Below, piece after piece: positions 14,368 through 21,592 of a stretch of 32,578 nucleotides of DNA. How positions within the stretch are numbered: the stretch's first letter is position 1; each line of letters begins with the position of its first letter. The stretch is from assembly GCA_024405265.1 (NCBI GenBank), contig JAKSOZ010000002.1, positions 64,232 through 96,809 of the forward strand. Reading direction: 5' to 3'. The translations under genes were made by a program, and so were the position numbers. The DNA comes from Kiritimatiellia bacterium. Lineage in GTDB: Bacteria > Verrucomicrobiota > Kiritimatiellia > RFP12 > UBA1067. Below the pieces are notes generated by a model. It was given only the letters and a program-made list of their open reading frames with translations, had not been told where the DNA came from and did not search any database.

Positions 14368-16362
14368 TTAGCCCTTGATCCACTCACGGATCGCGTCCGT
14401 AAGCGGAAGAATTTCCTTTACCGTAGCAAGAGTCGCCGAGCCATCCGCACTGGGAAGCTCGAAGCTCTCACCGACCTTCTTACCCATCAAGTTCTGAGCG
14501 ACGCGAGTCTTCGAACTGAGAATACCCTGTTCGAGATCGTTATCCCACTCACCGAGAATCGTGTAAGTCTTTTCTTCAGCACCGGCCGAGACGACGACGG
14601 TAACGCCGGGCATGACCTCGTCGGTCGTAGCGTCGGAGAAATCGCCTTCCTTAACCGCTTCGAGGTCGGCCTGCATAAGCGTCTGCTTCTGCATAAGCGC
14701 ACGCTGTTCATCCTTCGCGTATTGATATTCCGCGTTTTCGGAGAGGTCGCCGAAGCCCTTCGCGAATTCGATCTTCCTGATATTCTCGGGCATCTCTTCG
14801 TTGATGAGCTTCAAATATTCGGCCTTCTTCGCGGCATAGGAGCGCGGAGAGGTGATACGGGCATATTCTTTCTTCTTCTCGATCTTGACGATGCGCGACT
14901 CGAGTTCGGGGACGATATGCGTCATACGAATGACGGTCGTGTGATGGGTCGCGGGATCCCACGCGATCGAAGCCTGGAAGCGTTCAAAGAAGAGCGCCTG
15001 ATCGTTCTTCGGGAGAGCTCCGAACATCTCGGCGAGCCATTGGGTCGTACCGAAGAGACGACGAACGAGATTCTGCATTTTCAAAGTCTCGCCACCCTGA
15101 CGACCTTCACCCAAAGCGATCGCGTGAGTGAGGAGCGTGATAAGCGGAGGAAGCTCGGTCCAAGTCTTGAACGAAGAGTACTTACCGACAATAAGCGTCG
15201 TCAAAGTCGCAGGAGCCTTCGGAGCCTTCATGAGTTCTCCGACCGCCTTACGGCAGGCCTCTTCTCCACCGAACTGACCAACGACCTCGGATACTGCCGT
15301 GTAGCAGAATTCGGGAATCGCCTTATAAAGCTTTTCCTTCGCCGCATCATCCGTCGCGAGAAACGCGATCATTTCGCCGACATTACGCGAAGGAAGGAGC
15401 GTCGCCGCCTTGATATAACGCTTGCGCTCCCAGAGATACGCGCGCATTTCTTCCGCGCCGGGATTGGCGTAACCGAGCGAAACGACCTGAATCGCGAGAC
15501 GAGCGTACAAAGCGTCATCGACGTTACGCGCCGCAGTGACCGCAAAAGCGAGACGATCACCGATCTTTTCCTTGGTGTCGGCATCGGCGACCTTGAACTT
15601 ACCCTGGTCAACATATTCACGAACACCGGCGAGGATAAGCTTAGGATCGGTCTCATGAGAAAACGCGGTAAGCCAGCTATCGCCGTAGTCTTCAACCGAA
15701 GCCTTAAGACGAATCGGGTCAGTGCGCTTGACGGGAATTTCGACGAGCTTATCCTTACGAAGCTCAGTACGAGCCGCGTCCCAAAACTTCTTCCAGTTAA
15801 CGCTCTTCACGAAACCGTTCGCGGCGCAGACGTCTTCGAGACGGACGATCGGCATTTCACCGAAGCTCTTGATTACGGCCTTGACGAATTCGCCGGGCTT
15901 CTTCATGAGCTCTTCGAACGCGTTCGGATCGGACTGACGGAGGACGAGGATATGTCCTTCGGGAGCCGACTCGAGCATATCGATCGCTGCGGCGTATGTG
16001 AACTGGTGGCCCTTCTTGACCTTGAAGTCGACGGTAATGCGCTTATAGAAATAATCGAGCTTCTTAACCGTGCCGAGACCCCACGCGCTCGAAAGAACGA
16101 GCGAACCGAGCTGGAAGCTCAAAAGTTTCTCAAGCGCCATGAGCGACTTGTCGAGCGGCTCCGCGCCGAAGTTAACGCCATCGAGGAAAGACAAAAGAAG
16201 ACGATCGTTGGTCGTCTTCTTGAGCGCGTCCTTGACGCCGGAGCTCTGGAGCTTCTTGGAAAATTCAGCCTTATTCTCACGAATGAGCTTAAACGCCCTT
16301 TCAAAATCACCGGCTTCAGTGATAGTATTCAATTCCGCCACCAAGGCTTCTGTATCCGCCAT
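14368..16362 (-). CDS. greA: GreA-type transcription elongation factor with a long N-terminal extension
   Basis: 664 residues. The last ~165 are a complete GreA: coiled-coil tip GDLSENAEYQYAKDEQ with the acidic residues that stimulate transcript cleavage, and the FKBP-like C-terminal domain with VMPGVTVVV and DAIREWIKG. The first ~500 residues are mostly helical, with no motif I recognise; blocks such as WGLGTVKKLDYFYKRITVDFKVKKGH look like a small beta domain near residues 100-120. Chlamydial GreA is also about 700 residues, so this is the main phylogenetic clue in the window. First gene of an operon with dksA, with its own promoter and GAGGAG before the ATG. The extension's role is unknown. 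Confidence 0.88.
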   Translation of the reverse strand: MADTEALVAELNTITEAGDFERAFKLIRENKAEFSKKLQSSGVKDALKKTTNDRLLLSFLDGVNFGAEPLDKSLMALEKLLSFQLGSLVLSSAWGLGTVKKLDYFYKRITVDFKVKKGHQFTYAAAIDMLESAPEGHILVLRQSDPNAFEELMKKPGEFVKAVIKSFGEMPIVRLEDVCAANGFVKSVNWKKFWDAARTELRKDKLVEIPVKRTDPIRLKASVEDYGDSWLTAFSHETDPKLILAGVREYVDQGKFKVADADTKEKIGDRLAFAVTAARNVDDALYARLAIQVVSLGYANPGAEEMRAYLWERKRYIKAATLLPSRNVGEMIAFLATDDAAKEKLYKAIPEFCYTAVSEVVGQFGGEEACRKAVGELMKAPKAPATLTTLIVGKYSSFKTWTELPPLITLLTHAIALGEGRQGGETLKMQNLVRRLFGTTQWLAEMFGALPKNDQALFFERFQASIAWDPATHHTTVIRMTHIVPELESRIVKIEKKKEYARITSPRSYAAKKAEYLKLINEEMPENIRKIEFAKGFGDLSENAEYQYAKDEQRALMQKQTLMQADLEAVKEGDFSDATTDEVMPGVTVVVSAGAEEKTYTILGEWDNDLEQGILSSKTRVAQNLMGKKVGESFELPSADGSATLATVKEILPLTDAIREWIKG

Positions 16363-16398
16363 TTCTATCTCCTCTAATTGAATCTTTTAAGTTTGAAT

Positions 16399-16428
16399 AT
16401 TATATCATATCCCCGCTCGAGTTAGCAA
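16399..16428 (-). promoter_or_regulatory. Promoter of the greA-dksA-lspA-rsmE-tatD-M3 operon
   Basis: Minus strand: TTGCTA at 16428-16423, 18-base spacer, and TATAAT at 16404-16399 with a preceding TGA (extended -10). The -35 overlaps the last codons of ribD. The start would be near 16392, about 30 bases before the greA ATG. Confidence 0.7.
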
Positions 16429-17381
16429 CCGTAATCGGGAATAACCGTAAAATTTTCGATTATCTTCGCATTCTTTATCGTCTCCGTTCCGAGAACTTTC
16501 GGCGCCAAACACGTTATCCATTCATCGACATAACCGGCCTTCGCGAGGAACGTGGCGAGCTTGAGCCCGCCTTCACAAAGAACGTGACTGTAGCCGCGCT
16601 TACCCAAATCTTTCAAAGCCTCGATCGGATCGGAGTAAACGAGCGTAAGATTCTCGCCTTCGGTAAAGACTTTCGCGTTTTTCGGGAGCTTGCCCGACTT
16701 GGAGATAACGCATCTCACCAAATCCGGATTCCCCTTCTTCGAATAGCTTAAAAGCCGCGGATTATCCTTTCTAACCGTGTCCGCACCGACCATTATCACA
16801 TCAACGCTATCACGAAAAACACCGACATTGCGACGCATCTCTTCACTCGTAATCCACTTCGACTCGCCAAAATCATCGACCGTTTTCCCGTCAAGCGTCA
16901 TCGCCATTTTAACTTCAACGAAAGGAAGCCCCGTCGTCACATGCTTTGCGAAAGCGCGAATGAGATTCTTGCAAAGCGGATCATCGACGAATTTCACTTC
17001 GGAAAAGCCGGAAAGTGCCGCTTTCGCTTTGCCGCGATTGACGGGATTGGGGTCTTCTGCGCCGTAGTAGACTTCGGTAATCCCCGAAGATTTGATCGCG
17101 TCCGTACAAGCGCCGACTCTTCCCGGCTTCGAACACGGCTCCAAGGTCACGAAAATCGATGCGCCTTTGAGATCGACACCCTTGCGTTTAGCGTTTTTAA
17201 TTGCCGCAACTTCGGCATGATCCTTTCCTGCCTTTTTGTGATAGCCGGTTGCGACGATTTCACCATCCTTAACAATGACCGCACCAACCGGCGGATTGGG
17301 TCGAGTATGTCCTCTACCTTCGAGAGCTTCAAAGGCTGCCTCGAAAAGGAAATCCAATGCTTTCTTTTTATTGTATTTCAT
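16422..17381 (-). CDS. ribD: Riboflavin biosynthesis bifunctional deaminase/reductase
   Basis: 319 residues from ATG 17381. The N-terminal deaminase has the zinc signature HAEVAAI and EPCSKPGRVGACTDAI plus the opening GRGHTRPNPPVGAVIV; the C-terminal reductase shows KMAMTLDGKTVDDFGESKWITS and VIMVGADTVRKDNPRL. Together they convert diaminohydroxyphosphoribosylaminopyrimidine to the reduced uracil derivative in riboflavin synthesis. The protein is on the short side for RibD (about 360 is usual). A TTG six codons upstream would give a longer form, but the ATG is preceded by GAG and overlaps the end of the LolA-like gene by 14 bases, consistent with coupling. No other rib gene is in the window, so it seems to have been appended to the cassette upstream. 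Confidence 0.93.
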   Translation of the reverse strand: MKYNKKKALDFLFEAAFEALEGRGHTRPNPPVGAVIVKDGEIVATGYHKKAGKDHAEVAAIKNAKRKGVDLKGASIFVTLEPCSKPGRVGACTDAIKSSGITEVYYGAEDPNPVNRGKAKAALSGFSEVKFVDDPLCKNLIRAFAKHVTTGLPFVEVKMAMTLDGKTVDDFGESKWITSEEMRRNVGVFRDSVDVIMVGADTVRKDNPRLLSYSKKGNPDLVRCVISKSGKLPKNAKVFTEGENLTLVYSDPIEALKDLGKRGYSHVLCEGGLKLATFLAKAGYVDEWITCLAPKVLGTETIKNAKIIENFTVIPDYGC

Positions 17382-17907
17382 CTTTGAACTCGATCTCAAA
17401 CGTGGTTTTATTCGGGAAATAAGCTTTCAGCGTCCAATTATCGGTCGTTCCCTCTACCTCGACTCTTTCGAGCGCGACCTTCAAATCCCTTACCTTCGGC
17501 TTCGCCTTAATGAAAAAGCGACCGTTTTCTTCTTTATAAAGCGCATCGAAAACTTTGAAGAAAACGCTTAAGTCTCCTTCCGAAAGCGAGGTAAAACGCT
17601 CGGACGAAGGCATATCCTTAAGTAGGCGAGTCACACTCTCGTCTTCATTCGAGTAAGTGTACTTTTCTTTCGTAGCATGAAACACTGTCTCAAACGGATC
17701 GAGCGTTTTCCAAGTGAAGTCAAGACCGGGTCGAAGATGATAAAAGCCGCGCATAACGTACTTCTCTCCCTCCGCCGTCGTTTTCGTTTGCTCGAAAGTG
17801 CCGCGAAGTTCATCTTTGGACGTAAGCTTAGCTTCCAAAAGCGGCGGAACTTCGGTCGCGAAACCGCTCGTCGCCAGAATCAGAACGCCAAGACACCCGA
17901 AGCACAT
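17368..17907 (-). CDS. LolA-like outer-membrane lipoprotein carrier protein
   Basis: 179 residues with an N-terminal hydrophobic segment (VLILATSGFA) and a probable cleavage site near ATEVPP. The mature part follows the LolA/LolA-like pattern: LRGTFEQTKTTAEG, a MRGFYHLRPGLDFTWKT strand pair, and a late KPKVRDLKVALERVEVEG region. LolA-like proteins of this size accompany aryl-polyene-type clusters, where they are thought to carry the lipid product across the periplasm. The signal peptide has no basic residue before the hydrophobic core, which is unusual. The GGGAG ribosome site lies inside the last codons of the ligase gene, with a 28-base overlap. Housekeeping LolA is an alternative, but the neighbours favour a cassette-specific paralogue. 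Confidence 0.7.
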   Translation of the reverse strand: MCFGCLGVLILATSGFATEVPPLLEAKLTSKDELRGTFEQTKTTAEGEKYVMRGFYHLRPGLDFTWKTLDPFETVFHATKEKYTYSNEDESVTRLLKDMPSSERFTSLSEGDLSVFFKVFDALYKEENGRFFIKAKPKVRDLKVALERVEVEGTTDNWTLKAYFPNKTTFEIEFKDEIQ

Positions 17908-19370
17908 AACGTATCTCCCTTGTAAAATTCGTAGCTCATTTCGCTCTCGCCTTTGAAGGCGGTTTTCAATCGGACCTCGTCTCCTGGTTGAATAACGGAA
18001 ACGAACTTCATTTTCTTAACGGCTTTAAGCGAAATCGAACGCCCCAGCAACTCTTCGCAACGATCCACCGCGAGTTTGAGCTGCATAACGCCGGGGAGAA
18101 TCTTCCCTTCGGGGAAATGCCCCTGAAAGAAATGCTCATCACCCGTAAAGGTAAACGTCTTTTCATTCAAGATCTCGACTATCGTACTCATAACGACCTT
18201 TCCCTGATTGTTGCGCGGCAATTCTTTAACGAAGCGATATTTTTTAGGGAGCGTCCCCTTCGGAAACACCTTTTGCATTTCTTTTCTAAGCTCTATCGTC
18301 GACTTCTTTTCGCCGACCAACACGACCCCGAGCGTAGCTCCGCGCTTACCTTCGATTGCCACGACAGCCGCGTCACGATACCCGAGTTCACGAATCTTCG
18401 CTTCCATCTCCGCCAAGTTAACCCGTTCCTCATTGATTTTAACGAGTCGATCGAGGCGACCTGAAAGCGAGAATGTTCGACCATCCGCCGCGATTACCGC
18501 CCCGTCGCCCATTCGATAGGGGTTACGGAAGCTGAAGGGGCTTTTCACGGTAAGGCGACCCTCTTCAAGCCAAACTTTCACGCCATCGAAAACGTGCGCG
18601 ACCTCGCCTCCGCGCTTCCAAGCTACTCCACCGGTCTCCGTCGATCCGAAAATCTGCCTCGGGACAACTCCGAAAATCTCGGCGGTCCGCTTTTCCGTAG
18701 AGGCCGAAAGCGGCGCGCCGCTCGTCACGATTTCAATGGTATTCTTCGGAATCGAATATTCCTCGGCATAAGAAGTGAATCGCTCGAGAAAGCTCGGCGT
18801 CGTCACCAGAAACACCTTCTCAGCTTCCGACATCTTCGCGAGAAGCGACTCCGGCGTCAAGATGATCTCTTCGTCGACAGGAAGCGAAAGCGCCTTCGGC
18901 AACATCACTCGCCAAAGCGTCCCGTACATGTGACCCGGATCGATCGTCGAGAGCATCTTCGCGCCCTTCAAATCATAGTTCCGCCGATAATAATCGCGGT
19001 GCATCGCGACTTCCTTGGCCAAGCTCTCAAAAGTTTTGACGATCTCTTTCGATTTACCGGTCGAGCCGCTGGTATGGAAAGTGACGACGAAACGTTTATC
19101 ACGATATTTCTTCTCGAAAAATAACAGTAGCGGAATCACCACTATCGAGAGGCAACAGAAGATGCGAAGGTGAAGGAAATAAGCGAAAACGGAGGTCAGC
19201 GATAACGCCAATAAAACCGCAAACCAGAGCCATGTCAGTTTTCGACAATATTCCTCCGCGCCTTCGGGGATAATTCCACCCGATACTTTTTCCGCAAAGC
19301 GTAAACAAGCGGGCTTCCGCTTCGGAAGAAGCGAAAGCCCGAACCATACGCAAAAGATCGCGGCGATCAT
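17880..19370 (-). CDS. Fused membrane segment + AMP-dependent acyl ligase + hot-dog (ApeI/FabZ-like) protein
   Basis: 496 residues. Residues 1-90 carry about three hydrophobic segments and the phrase EEYCRKLTWLWFAVLLALSL, similar to the COG4648 membrane protein of aryl-polyene clusters. Residues ~93-395 are an ANL-family ligase: FHTSGSTGKSKE, IFGSTETGGVAWKR, GRLDRLVKINEERVNL and the catalytic lysine in NNQGKV. Residues ~405-496 are a hot-dog domain with FFQGHFPEGKILPGVMQLK. His418 matches the dehydratase histidine, but the position 14 residues later, Glu or Asp in FabZ/FabA, is Lys432. The three parts correspond to three separate adjacent genes (ApeG/H/I-type) in known clusters. It probably loads an aryl or acyl acid onto one of the ACPs encoded just upstream; the start overlaps the ACP stop as TAATG. 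Confidence 0.78.
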   Translation of the reverse strand: MIAAIFCVWFGLSLLPKRKPACLRFAEKVSGGIIPEGAEEYCRKLTWLWFAVLLALSLTSVFAYFLHLRIFCCLSIVVIPLLLFFEKKYRDKRFVVTFHTSGSTGKSKEIVKTFESLAKEVAMHRDYYRRNYDLKGAKMLSTIDPGHMYGTLWRVMLPKALSLPVDEEIILTPESLLAKMSEAEKVFLVTTPSFLERFTSYAEEYSIPKNTIEIVTSGAPLSASTEKRTAEIFGVVPRQIFGSTETGGVAWKRGGEVAHVFDGVKVWLEEGRLTVKSPFSFRNPYRMGDGAVIAADGRTFSLSGRLDRLVKINEERVNLAEMEAKIRELGYRDAAVVAIEGKRGATLGVVLVGEKKSTIELRKEMQKVFPKGTLPKKYRFVKELPRNNQGKVVMSTIVEILNEKTFTFTGDEHFFQGHFPEGKILPGVMQLKLAVDRCEELLGRSISLKAVKKMKFVSVIQPGDEVRLKTAFKGESEMSYEFYKGDTLCASGVLAF

Positions 19371-19624
19371 TAGCCGTTCACGAGTTTATAAACCGCCTTC
19401 GTTACATCGCCGAGCGTACGGATTTCATGGAAATCGGCGGGGTTGACCTTCTTTCCGGTTTCCTGCTGCAAACGAACGATCAAATCAACCGCGTCAATCG
19501 AATCAAGATCAAGCTCGGTAAAAAGATTCGTTTCGCTCTTCAAATTAGTGGGATCGACCTCGAAATCCTCGGCGAGGATTTCTTTGATCTTAGTTTCGAT
19601 TTCTTCCATCGTCTTCATTTTCAC
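19370..19624 (-). CDS. Acyl carrier protein 2 (cassette-specific)
   Basis: 84 residues, acidic, with the phosphopantetheine serine at position 42 in LDLDSIDAVDL. It carries acyl intermediates as thioesters after modification by a 4'-phosphopantetheinyl transferase, which is not encoded in the window. The start overlaps the stop of the preceding ACP (ATGA) and its stop overlaps the ligase start. Paired, dissimilar ACPs followed by a ligase are characteristic of aryl-polyene-like clusters, which argues against this being the housekeeping AcpP of fatty acid synthesis. Confidence 0.88.
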   Translation of the reverse strand: MKMKTMEEIETKIKEILAEDFEVDPTNLKSETNLFTELDLDSIDAVDLIVRLQQETGKKVNPADFHEIRTLGDVTKAVYKLVNG

Positions 19625-19878
19625 TTTCCTTCAATAAAATCAGCCAAAGTCTTTACCGAATAAAAGACCTTCTTGTTCGCATCCTTGTCTTTCGAAAAGG
19701 TAATACCGAATTCTTTCTTGATCGCCATACCGAGCTCCAGCGCATCGATCGAGTCGAGCCCCAGCCCTTCACCGAAAAGCGCAGTCTCCGTTTCGATCTC
19801 TTCGGGCGCGATATCTTCGAGATCCAAGCTCGAAACGATAATTTCTTTAATCTTTTTCTCTATTTCTTCACGATTCAT
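19621..19878 (-). CDS. Acyl carrier protein 1 (cassette-specific)
   Basis: 85 residues, with the phosphopantetheine serine at position 43 in LGLDSIDALELGM and a long insertion-like loop (SKDKDANKKVF) before the last helix. First gene of the five-gene unit. The -10 TATAAT ends only eight bases before the ATG and there is no Shine-Dalgarno sequence, so the mRNA is probably leaderless or nearly so. The N-terminus (MNREEIEKKIKEI) is the normal ACP beginning, so a later start is unlikely. Together with ACP 2 it would provide separate carriers for starter and growing chain, by analogy with aryl-polyene systems. Confidence 0.88.
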   Translation of the reverse strand: MNREEIEKKIKEIIVSSLDLEDIAPEEIETETALFGEGLGLDSIDALELGMAIKKEFGITFSKDKDANKKVFYSVKTLADFIEGK

Positions 19879-19886
19879 GGTAGTAT

Positions 19887-19915
19887 ATTATATCAAATTA
19901 ACCCTAATGAAGCAA
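19887..19915 (-). promoter_or_regulatory. Promoter of the ACP-ligase-LolA-ribD unit (leaderless start)
   Basis: Minus strand: TTGCTT at 19915-19910, 17-base spacer, TATAAT at 19892-19887 with TGA just before it. The -35 and spacer lie in the 3' end of trxA. A start six to eight bases after the -10 would fall on or next to the ACP start codon at 19878. Confidence 0.68.
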
Positions 19916-20198
19916 CCAAGCTCTTGATCGGCGTTACGCCGACGAACTCGCCTTTCTTAACGCCACCGTCGTAAGTAAAGAGCGCAGGGATCGACATGAT
20001 ACCGAATTCAACCGCGAGTTCCGGAGCTTCGTCGACATTGACCTTAACGATCTTGACTTCGGGGTGAGCAGGTACGAGTTCCGCCTCGATCTGTTCGCCC
20101 ATCATCATACAAGGTCCGCACCACGTCGCCCAAAAGTCGACGAGGACTTTCCCTGACTTCACGGCTTCATTAAATTCTTCTAAAGTCTTAACTTCCAT
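19893..20198 (-). CDS. trxA: Thioredoxin
   Basis: 101 residues, single thioredoxin domain, cytosolic disulfide reductase. The active site is the standard WCGPC with Cys27 and Cys30 in DFWATWCGPCMMM, and the cis-proline loop is GIMSIPALFTYDGG. It follows cysS after 32 bases with a strong GGAGG site. No thioredoxin reductase gene is visible nearby. Its 3' end carries the promoter of the ACP unit, and no terminator is evident between them. Confidence 0.95.
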   Translation of the reverse strand: MEVKTLEEFNEAVKSGKVLVDFWATWCGPCMMMGEQIEAELVPAHPEVKIVKVNVDEAPELAVEFGIMSIPALFTYDGGVKKGEFVGVTPIKSLVASLGLI

Positions 20199-20230
20199 TC
20201 TTGACCTCCGCCTTTCACCTTGACCTCAAG

Positions 20231-21589
20231 TTACGCAATACGCGTAACGCTTTGTCCCTCTTTAGAATCCTTGACCGCGTAGCCCTTTTCCTTCAAAAGA
20301 TCGCGGATACGATCCGACTCGGCCCAATTCTTCGCGGCGCGAGCAACCTTGCGCTCCTCGAGAAGCGCGGCGATTTCTTCGGGGATCGACTCTTCCTTCT
20401 TCTCGTTTTCGAAGAAGATCAGCCCAAGAACTTCGTCCATGCGCTTGAAGACGGAGAGCGTTCCTTCAGCACCCTTGCCGTTCGCGTCACGCACAAGCGA
20501 GAAAAGCGCGGCAAATGCGCTCGGAATATTGAGGTCGTCGTTAACCGCGTTCGTAAAATCTTCGAGATGCTTATTCGCCCATTCGGGGACGGTCCCTTCG
20601 GTCGCCTTCTCGACGCAAGCGTCAATACGAGCGAGAGACTTACGCGCATCATCGAGAGCCGAGAACGCGAAGTTAAGCCCCGAACGATAATGAGCGTTGA
20701 TAAGGACATAGCGGATTTCGCGGCCCGTATAGCCCTTCTCGAGAAGATCGCGAAGCGTGAAGAAGTTGCCGAGACTCTTCGACATCTTTTCGCCATTCAC
20801 CTTAAGGTGAGCGCAGTGCATCCACGTCTTGACGAATTCCTTGCCGGTCGAAGCTTCGGCCTGAGCGATTTCGTTTTCGTGATGCGGGAAAAGGTTGTCG
20901 ATACCGCCCGTATGAAGGTCGAACGTCTCGCCCAAGTACTTCATCGACATCGCCGAGCATTCGATATGCCAACCGGGACGACCCTTGCCCCAAGGCGAAT
21001 CCCACGCGACGGGGCCATCGGACGGCTCCCAAGCTTTCCAAAGCGCGAAATCGCCGACGTTTTCCTTGTCGTATTCATCGGAGGCGCAGCGAGCTCCCGT
21101 TTGCTGATGATCGAAGTCGATATGAGCGAGCTTACCATAGCCCGGGAACTTGCGGACGTTGAAATAGACCGATTTATCTTCGCTCTGATAAGCGACGCCC
21201 TTATCGATCAAAGACTGAACGAGATCGATCATTTCAGGAATATGATCCGTCGCGGCAGGATATATCTCGGCCGATTGGATATTGAGCTTCTTGAGATCGG
21301 CGAAGAACGCGTCCTTATAAGTCTTCGTGTAATCGGTAAGCTTTACGCCTTGAGCATTAGCGCCCTTGATCGTCTTATCGTCGACGTCCGTCAAGTTCAT
21401 GACCTGTTTGATGGTCATGCCGTTGAACTGAATGACGCGGCGAAGGATATCCTCGAAAGTATAAGCGCGGAAGTTACCGATATGCGCGAAGTTATAGACC
21501 GTCGGACCGCAGGTGTAGAGGCGAATCTGATTACCCTCCAAGGGTTTCAGTTCTTCGTTCTGACGGGTAAGCGAGTTGAATACGTTCAT
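20231..21589 (-). CDS. cysS: Cysteinyl-tRNA synthetase
   Basis: 452 residues, normal length. Class I synthetase charging tRNA-Cys. Visible: the zinc ligand in LYTCGPTVYN, the HIGH-type motif HIGNFRAY, further zinc ligands in WHIECSAMS and NLFPHHENE, and the KMSKSLGN loop. The C-terminal anticodon-binding part includes ALLEERKVARAAKNWAESDRIR. The gene starts three bases after the stop of the RND-channel fusion, so a housekeeping synthetase is apparently co-transcribed with an efflux pump, an unusual arrangement. Confidence 0.97.
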   Translation of the reverse strand: MNVFNSLTRQNEELKPLEGNQIRLYTCGPTVYNFAHIGNFRAYTFEDILRRVIQFNGMTIKQVMNLTDVDDKTIKGANAQGVKLTDYTKTYKDAFFADLKKLNIQSAEIYPAATDHIPEMIDLVQSLIDKGVAYQSEDKSVYFNVRKFPGYGKLAHIDFDHQQTGARCASDEYDKENVGDFALWKAWEPSDGPVAWDSPWGKGRPGWHIECSAMSMKYLGETFDLHTGGIDNLFPHHENEIAQAEASTGKEFVKTWMHCAHLKVNGEKMSKSLGNFFTLRDLLEKGYTGREIRYVLINAHYRSGLNFAFSALDDARKSLARIDACVEKATEGTVPEWANKHLEDFTNAVNDDLNIPSAFAALFSLVRDANGKGAEGTLSVFKRMDEVLGLIFFENEKKEESIPEEIAALLEERKVARAAKNWAESDRIRDLLKEKGYAVKDSKEGQSVTRIA

Positions 21590-21592
21590 TGA

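Noticed and set aside
13825-16377. 850-codon plus-strand open frame opposite greA and dksA
   Set aside because: Shadow of the minus-strand codon bias. Arg/Glu/Leu-rich with no domain pattern, and no ribosome site or promoter was seen.
19370-19878. The two ACPs as housekeeping AcpP of fatty acid synthesis
   Set aside because: There is no fabD/fabG/fabF nearby, they are two dissimilar tandem copies and are coupled to an AMP ligase fusion, which fits a specialised lipid cassette better.
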